Shown here in pieces: positions 57,256 through 64,000 of a stretch of DNA of 64,000 nt (position 1 is its first letter; each line of letters begins with the position of its first letter). A model generated the notes under the pieces. The model had not been told where the DNA came from. It saw only the letters and a list, made by a program, of their open reading frames with translations, and did no database searches. Both the position numbers and the translations under genes were made by a program. Source of the stretch: Aphidius gifuensis (lineage: Eukaryota; Arthropoda; Insecta; Hymenoptera; Braconidae); contig NC_057788.1 in assembly GCF_014905175.1 (NCBI RefSeq), positions 2,046,001 to 2,110,000 of the forward strand, given 5' to 3'.

Positions 57256-60248
57256 ACAAGAAGAGATAAATTAAAACGATAAACAAGAAAAAAATGAAAA
57301 AAACAAATAAAATATTTAAAAAACACAATACAAATTAAAACAATAAATTCTTATTTGATTGAAATTTTTTAAATAATAAAAAAAAAAACAAAATTTCAAT
57401 CAGTTTAATACAAAATTTAATTAATAACAATAATAAATACAAAAAAAAAAAACATGAAAAATCAACTCAAAACTGTTGCACGTGACTATAATGATTTTGT
57501 AGCCTAGATAGTAATGTGCATACAGTTAATCGCGTATTGAAAAAAAAAAAATTAATAAAAAACAAATAATTGATAAATTTTACAAAATTAATTAATTAAA
57601 ATAATAATAATATTAATGTGATGGTAATTTGCAAACCATCTAGTCGTTTATAAATTTTTCTCATTCCTGTTGGTGCCCTCCGGATGTAGTTCCGGTTGTG
57701 TTTTTTGACCAAACCCTCAAATTAACACCCTCATTTTTTTTGTCTATCATTCACCTGGTAATTCATTATATTTCTAAGGCCTCTGAGGTATTTTTTTTTT
57801 TGCTTTTTAAACCCCTCGAAAGTCTGAGAAATAAAAAAAAAACGAATCTTTCAAAAAATACTTCAATCAATTTAAAAAAAACAGTTAAATAATGTGTGAT
57901 TTTTTAAAAAAAAGGTTTTTCATACTTTTTATTATTAATTAATATATTATAAATATTTTTTTTTTTTTTTTTTCTTGTAATGGTTTAAGTTTTTATTGCT
58001 GTTACACATCTCACGTGCGCGTGTGCACACAAAACACGTTTTAGAATAACTGATCATCGATAGAAAAATAATTATAATTTAAAATTTAATAATAAAAAAA
58101 AATCAAAGGCGATTTTCGTACTTGAAAAATAAAAAAAAAAAACGATGTTTAATGTTAAGATTGAGAGCGAGAGAGAGAGAGAGAGATAAAGAGCGAAATA
58201 AAAATAAATAAAAAAAAAAAAGAGTGAGAGTAAAGGAAGAGAAGAAGAAAAAAAAATTGACACTGCAAATATACACAAGACACTTGATACGATGTAATAA
58301 TATTATAGATGATGGAAAAAAAAAAAAAAAAACGAATTAAGATTAAAAGGATGAAGTAAAACAATATATTATTTGATTTAAAAATTTTAGCGCATATAGG
58401 TGCGAAATCCTTTTGCTCCCCAAAGTTTAATTGAATAATTTTTTATTAATTTTTATCAAGACCCTTTTTGTTTATAATTTTATATATATTTTTTTTGGTA
58501 TATTGTATTCAGGTGGAAATTGGAAGTTGGAGATGATTTTTAAAAGTAAAAAGTCATTTAAGTGTCGACAGGAAGAAGAGAAGTCGACGAGGGAAATGAA
58601 AGAGATGATGATTTTAAATATTAATAAAACAATAGTAATAATAATGAAGGTTGTTATTATGAAAAAGAAGGTGAAAGTTAATTTTTAATTGTTTATATGG
58701 TAAAATTAATAATAAACAAAAGATGGCTTTAATTTTTATAAGGATATATAGACTTTTTGTTTTTTTTTTTCTTTCTTTTTGATACATTTAGAAACGTGAT
58801 TTTTAATAGATAAATGATAGATAATCATTGAGACTGAACTGAGATTAACTCTTGGATAAACTGGTTTTAAAAGAAAAAAAAAAAATAGAAATCATTGATT
58901 AATTATTCAATTAATTGAAAAATGAATCTTTTTTTTTTTTCATGTTTAATATGAAATGTAATTGGTAGCTAATTTTTTAATTTTTGATTGAAAAATTTAA
59001 ATTATTAATTGATAAATAAGATTAATAAACTTTGATATTGTTTTTTAAATAATTTTTTTTTTTTTTTAAATGGCAATTTGTAAATTAAAGTAGTACAAAA
59101 GTTTAATAACTTTATTATAGAAAAAAAAAAAAATTACGAATTCGAAATTGTGATTTTTTATTTTTTTTTTAGTTTCAGAGTTGAATCTTCGAGTAGTAAA
59201 AATAATACCTCGTTACTTGATATTTATAACGAGTTTTATAACTGTATTTTGTACGATAACGAAAAAAAATAAAGAAAAATGTAAATTGATTGAAAAAAAA
59301 AAAAAATAATAATCGTTGCTGGTAAATAAATAATTTTTATTTTTTAATTATTAAAAAATGACATTATAAATATTGTTAAATAATAGCTGAAAAAGTAATA
59401 ATTAAATAACAAATTAAGAGGGTCATCAGAGAATAGATTTTAATAGTAAAAAATAAATAGATTTTGGATTAATATTTTTACACTTGACCAAATAATTATT
59501 GTGATTTTTATCATTAAAAAAATAAATTAAAATAACATATACTTACAATTACGAGTCATGAATTTTTTTAAATAATTATTTTTCATATAGTTTGTAATAA
59601 AATTTAAAAATTTCTTGTTTTTTTTTTTTTATAATATTACCAGCAGCGATAATGTATTTATTTATTTATTTATTTAATTAATTAAAATGCCCTTAACAAT
59701 TCAATAATATATTCAATATTTAATAATTTTTATTATATTTTGATGGACTAATGGAAAATCAAAAAAATCAAAAACTTGAATAATTTTTTAATACAAAATT
59801 TTTATGGAAATGAAATAAAAATGAGCTTGTATTTCTTATAAATAAATATTGAATCAAATCTCACTATAAACTACACTAAATTAAAAATAAAAATTGAAAA
59901 AAATTTCAATAATTTTGACACAAATAAATAATAAATAAATCACTTGATTGTTGTAAAATATATTGAGCCATTTTGTACATGAAAAGTTCAACTGAATTAA
60001 TATTATTTTGAGGGGAAAAAAAAATATATAATTATTAATTTGTATGAAAAATATCAAATATGTGTTGAATAAAAATTTTTAAAATAGAAAATTAACAATA
60101 AACTTGTCAAATTTGTTCCTGCAACAAAACTTGTTTAATAAATTTTGGATTGTGGAAATGATGTTTCTCCATGAAATATTTATTAATTTATAAATGTTTA
60201 TTTTATAAATTTCTAATTATAATTATTTACATATTTAATTAATTTGTT
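57256..60248. other. Convergent 3' spacer, CNBP / mRpL14
   Basis: About 3 kb, the longest gene-free stretch. The part from 57256 to about 57900, including a GC-richer patch at 57630-57740, is probably CNBP 3' UTR. A (GA)9 tract lies at 58169-58186, a short island at 58388-58425 (gcatataggtgcgaaatcc), and TTTA repeats at 59655-59678. ORFs such as 58431-58688 are Lys/Ile-rich and unconvincing. Confidence 0.5.
58169..58186. repeat. (GA)9 microsatellite
   Basis: Uninterrupted GA tract in the CNBP/mRpL14 3' spacer. Confidence 0.75.
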
Positions 60249-60839
60249 TTAAACAAATCTTGGAGCAATAGCAAGTAGTTTTGTGTAGTCAGCACCTTTT
60301 GAGTGAGTTTTTTCTTTCATCAATGTACGTAATATATGAGGTATTGGTACATGAATTCTGGTACCAAGTGGAGTACCATTGTCATCAATAAGAACCAAAT
60401 TATTACTGTCAAATCTTGGTACTTTTTTATCTTGTTTTTGTTTTAAACCAACAAGTATACCTTTCTTTTTTTCTCCTTTTATTGCAACCAAAACTTTATC
60501 ACCTTTAAAATTAATAATAAAATAGAAATATCAACAATAATTTATAAACAAATAAAAATAAATAACAATAGCAAAAAATATCAATATGACAAACTAAAAT
60601 AACTTTATTATACTCTATTATTATTGATAAATTATTTATATAAATTAATAAATCTTACCAATCAAACCAAAACCTCTTTTGTTGTAAATATGAATACATT
60701 TTGGTGGTTTACCTTCTGCCATAGCCTGTTTACCAATTTCACTGTTATCAACAACTCTTAATCTTGTTAATTTATGTACTTCATTATTTACAAATGTTGT
60801 ATGTAAACCACGTGAAAACATCATTCCTCTAAATGCCAT
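60249..60839 (-). CDS. mRpL14: Mitochondrial ribosomal protein L14
   Basis: uL14 protein of the large mitochondrial ribosomal subunit. Exons 60839-60659 and 60502-60249 join in phase to 144 residues. The N-terminal presequence (FRGMMFSRGLHTTF) is basic and free of acid residues. The uL14 fold follows: LTRLRVVDNSEIGKQA, PKCIHIYNKRGFGLIGDKVLVAIKGEKKKGILVG, FDSNNLVLIDDNGTPLGTRI and the C-terminal PIPHILRTLM. A GTAAGT-like donor about 120 bases upstream (near 60958) hints at a 5' UTR intron, which I cannot confirm. Confidence 0.95.
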
Positions 60840-61567
60840 TGTTAATTATTTATAACAACAATTATTTATTCTCATAAACAATTCCTAAAACAATTTTCAA
60901 CAGATTATATAAAATACAAAATTCATTATTTTTTATATCTAATCAATAACAGCACTTACCCCCTAAATAACAACAATTTTTAATTGTTTATTAATTTATT
61001 TATTTATGTTGATATATAAATTTATTATTAATCATATGTTTCTATTTTTTTTTTACAGAAAATAAAATGTGTACGAGTGTGTGTGTATAAAAATCCTGTC
61101 ATGCGCAAACACTTGTTTTTTAAAATCCAACACAAATGAAAATAGATTTTGAGCAAGAGAAAAGAATAGCTAAATAAATAAATAAATGTTCTAAATAATT
61201 ATAAAATTATTGATATCAATGATGAACCAGTTGCCACTCATGAAGAATCCAAATTTATTAATTCTCATTAATGAAGAGATTGTCCACAAAATTTATTCAG
61301 GCCAAGTAAGGTTAATGATTTATCAATGTATTCACCATATAACATCAAAAAATAATTTATCCAGGTTGTTGAAAATAGCTTAGACAGTGGAGCAACATGA
61401 TTGAAACAAATTTAAATTATTCAAAAATAAAACACGCTTAAATAATCAAATGGAGAGTGATAAAAAGATCAACAATTAAACATTTAATATCATGAAAATT
61501 ATTAATAACCAATTAATAAAAAAATAACAATACAAAATTGATTTAAAAAAATTATATTTTTATTGAT
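60840..61567. other. Spacer, mRpL14 promoter to GRWD1 3' end
   Basis: About 730 bases. Apart from the MutL-like relic, it shows a TG tract (61074-61085) followed by TATAAAAA (61086-61093) and a CATGCGCA (61101-61108, half NRF1-like), possibly mRpL14 promoter elements. The rest is AT-rich. Confidence 0.4.
61222..61400 (+). pseudogene. Relic of a PMS2-like MutL mismatch-repair gene
   Basis: The frame from 61222 contains ILINEEIVHKIYSGQ (to 61305), matching the start of the PMS2 ATPase domain (..VH.ICSGQVV). At 61365-61397 the reading VVENSLDSGAT matches the MutL ATP-binding motif (..KELVENSLDAGAT). The family has about a dozen residues between these; here they are separated by 59 bases that look like an intron (GTAAGG..ATCCAG) or decayed sequence. 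A stop follows at 61398-61400, and after a one-base shift ETNLNY-like residues may continue. No further exons exist before GRWD1. It is a broken fragment, not a working gene. Confidence 0.6.
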
Positions 61568-63076
61568 TTATACACTGATTGTACGGAAAACATTAAAACC
61601 AGAATGTGCTGTTGATATCATAACACCTGGACATTGTGGATGCCAATGTAATTCTTTAACATCACTTTGTCCTTGATGAATGAATAATAATTGTGGTGGT
61701 AAATCACCAATATCATTATCTTTTTCATTATCTTGATCTGGCTCAACAGATAAATCCCATTGTGCAATTTGATCATCAGAACCACCAGTTGCAAATACAG
61801 TACCCTCATCAGGATGCCATTCAACAGTTGTAACTGGTGCTGTATGTTGTTTAAATATTGCAACAGCACTGTCATTATTTTTACCAAATTGACGTAAATC
61901 CCATACTTTAACAACACCATCATCACCACCAGATACAATGAATCTTGATTCTCTTGGATTCCATGATATAACATTAACATCAGCATCATGAGCATCTACT
62001 GCTGTTAATTTACATGCTGTTTGTGGACTAACTCTTGTGTCCCATATTTTAATACTAAAAAAAATTAAAAACATTTTATTTAAAATACATAATAATTTAG
62101 TTTTATTGTTTTTCTTTTTTTAAATTTCTAATTACCTTTTATCAACTGAACAAGAAGCAAGAATATTTTTTTCACTTGGTGACCATTGTATATCTTCAAC
62201 ACTTTGTGGTGCATGTGAATTATATGGACGTTGATCAACATTCCAAGTTGCATTTGATGGTTTCCAAATATGAATATTACCTTTACAATCACCAGTTGCA
62301 AGTACACCCTGTTCTGTTTTACACCAATCAATACCATAACCCTCAGATGAATGTCCTTTAAATGTAAATATTGGCTTTACACAATCATCTTGTTTTTCTA
62401 ATTTTTTATTATATGCTGATAATAATGTTGGATTATTAATAGCTTTTAATTGTTCATCTAAATTCCATAAATTAATACGACCAAGTTCACTCCAACTTGC
62501 TGCAAATGTTTTACCAGATAATTGTGTACATCTAACACGATTAACACATCCTTGATGTTTTATTGATGCAACACTCATTTTTGGCATTTTTTCTTCATCC
62601 TCATCATCTGATTCATCATCAGATTCTTTAGTTTCATTATTACCAGTTAAATTTGTCATTTTCATGACAATTAAATTATTAATATGTGTACGAGGTGCTT
62701 GTGTACCAGCAACAAGATACATTGTCATTGGATATGTTTCTCTTGATGAACCAAGATCATCAAGAATAACATCAAAACTTAAACATGGTGATCCAGTTTG
62801 TGCTTTATGCAATAAACGATATGCTGACATGTCAACTGTTAATTCTTCACCTTTTTCCATTTCTTTGCCAGGTAAATATACCTCTTTTTTAACTTCAGTA
62901 TCATTAGTCTCTTCTTCATCTTCATCATCATCATCATCCTCTTCTTCATCATCATCATCTTCTTCATCTTCTACATTTTCTTCTTCCATTGATTCTTCAC
63001 AATCATCAGCACTTTCCTCCTCTTCACTTTGCTCCATTTTTGCAGGATTATCATCTTCCATTGGCTCTGGCTTCAT
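61568..63076 (-). CDS. GRWD1: Glutamate-rich WD repeat-containing protein 1
   Basis: Nuclear/nucleolar WD protein (yeast Rrb1) that chaperones ribosomal protein L3 and binds histones. Exons 63076-62136 and 62054-61568 join in phase to 475 residues, against about 446 in human. The acidic N-terminus (Glu/Asp-rich, about residues 16-60) is followed by VYLPGKEMEKGEELTVD, AYRLLHKAQTGSPCLSFD, YPMTMYLVAGTQA, HQGCVNRVRCTQL and WD repeats (GYGIDWC, GNIHIWKP, VEDIQWSPSE, VVKVWDLRQFG, TTVEWHPDEG). The end is DVKELHWHPQCPGVMISTAHSGFNVFRTISV. The Asp/Glu run is coded by a long tri-nucleotide tract that may vary in length. Confidence 0.95.
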
Positions 63077-63711
63077 TTTTATTATCTAAATTATTTAAAT
63101 TATTATTTAATAATAAATAAATACCTATTAAATATATTTTAAAATAATTTTACTAACCTCCAAATTATAATATCTTTTAAAGTTTTATAATTAAACTTAA
63201 CGAAATAAGTTTTATTTTTTTTTATCTAATTATTCTTGAAATGATTATTATAATCAAATTTTTTGACAATTATTAATTTTATTATTTATATTATTATTTA
63301 AATATTTGTTACAATGTTTATAATGTTTACCACATGTGACTTTTAGAAACGTGTGTTATTTTATTATTATTATTCCTAGATGTAATTTCTGACGATAGTG
63401 GACGCTGTGCTCGAAATGACGTTATGACGTTATCAATTTCGAATCTGATTAACGACTCATTAAAATACTACAATATAACAAATAAATAAAAAGAAAAAAA
63501 AAATACAAATAATCATTGATAAACCACGTCAAGTTAAATTATTCAAATAAAAGATAAAACACGTAGTAAATAAATAAAATAAACAAATATAAAAAATAAT
63601 TTTCAAATAACAATATAATTTTTTTATTAATCATTTTCATATATTAATTTACATGATAATAATAATAATATTAATTATTGAAAAAAAAAAAAAAGAAAAT
63701 TTATATTTAAA
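63077..63711 (-). other. Spacer upstream of GRWD1, downstream of the protease
   Basis: About 630 bases. A GC-richer block near 63360-63470 (acgatagtggacgctgtgc, two gacgttatgacgttat half-CRE units) is probably the GRWD1 promoter. The remainder holds the protease 3' UTR. Confidence 0.4.
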
Positions 63712-64000
63712 TTAATTTGGTTTTTCTTTTTTTTCACTTGCTAATATATTACCAATTTTTTTTCCTATCCAAAAAAAATATGGAGCAACCTGTAAAATAA
63801 TAATAATAATAATAAAATAAAATAAATAAAATAATATTAAAAAAAAAAAACAAACCTCAGTATAAACACCAGGTGTACAAGGCATAGCACAACCACGTGC
63901 CCAAGAAACAATACCAGCAAGTCTATTTCTAACAACAAGTGGACCACCAGAATCACCATAGCATGCATCAACACCACCTTCCCAAAATGCAGCACATATT
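63712..64000 (-). CDS. Trypsin-like serine protease (S1), 3' end only
   Basis: Two exons are visible: 64000-63856 (continuing beyond the window) and 63789-63712. The first encodes the active-site serine loop GVDACYGDSGGPLVV, with Asp at the specificity position six residues before the Ser (trypsin-like), and the GIVSWARGCAMPCTPGVYTEV segment. The second encodes the final helix (APYFFWIGKKIGN) and a Lys/Glu-rich tail to the stop at 63714-63712. The rest, including His and Asp of the triad, lies outside. Whether it is digestive, immune or venom-related cannot be judged. Confidence 0.88.
   Translation of the reverse strand, partial: ICAAFWEGGVDACYGDSGGPLVVRNRLAGIVSWARGCAMPCTPGVYTEVCFFFLILFYLFYFIIIIIILQVAPYFFWIGKKIGNILASEKKEKPN

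Noticed and set aside
58431..58688. Plus-strand ORF with an acceptor-like CAG before ggtggaaatt
   Set aside because: Lys/Met/Ile-rich, no partner exon and no recognised domain.
62664..63089. Plus-strand poly-Ser ORF
   Set aside because: Antisense of the Asp/Glu-rich N-terminus of GRWD1.
1..64000. tRNA, rRNA or CRISPR
   Set aside because: No T-loop/anticodon arrangement, rRNA-like block or regularly spaced repeat was found by eye; a covariance search would be needed for small RNAs.

Overview
The window is nuclear DNA from an insect. It is very AT-rich, with long A/T runs and many short introns (about 60-120 bases, canonical GT..AG). A long-wavelength insect opsin, an insect chitin synthase and genes absent from flies (jouberin, an SRA-domain protein) point to a non-dipteran insect. 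The extreme AT content and compact introns suggest a small parasitoid wasp (Hymenoptera), but that placement is inference. No rRNA, tRNA, CRISPR array or intact transposon was found.

Layout from left to right: a partial long-wavelength opsin (-), SLD5 of the GINS helicase complex (+), and an MRP4-like ABCC transporter (-). Next come six consecutive + strand genes: DZIP1, a C2H2 zinc-finger protein whose N-terminus looks like a dead retroelement-type integrase, a tentative TEDC2-like centriole protein, axonemal dynein intermediate chain DNAI2, jouberin (AHI1), and a stand-alone SRA/YDG-domain protein. These are followed by a TMEM184 membrane protein (-), syntaxin-8 (+), an oligopeptidase A-like M3 protein that has lost its zinc-binding motif (-), and a 12-exon chitin synthase, probably class B (-). 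The right third holds a ZNRF-type RING E3 (+), a DIPP-type Nudix hydrolase (+), an unassigned coding-like ORF, MPC2 (+), the spliceosomal cyclophilin PPWD1 (-), CNBP (+), mRpL14 (-), a decayed PMS2-like fragment (+), GRWD1 (-) and the 3' end of a trypsin-like protease (-).

Exon structures were joined by hand. In each complete gene the exon lengths sum to a whole number of codons, and the protein length matches its family where one is known.

The most interesting points are: the integrase-zinc-finger fusion; the M3 pseudo-peptidase (HEXXH changed to HKFGN); the SRA protein without UHRF1's other domains; a run of three or four ciliary genes on one strand; a relic of a MutL-family gene; a 12-base in-frame microexon candidate in the Nudix gene; and a hidden alternative last exon plus a possible splicing-control island in TMEM184.
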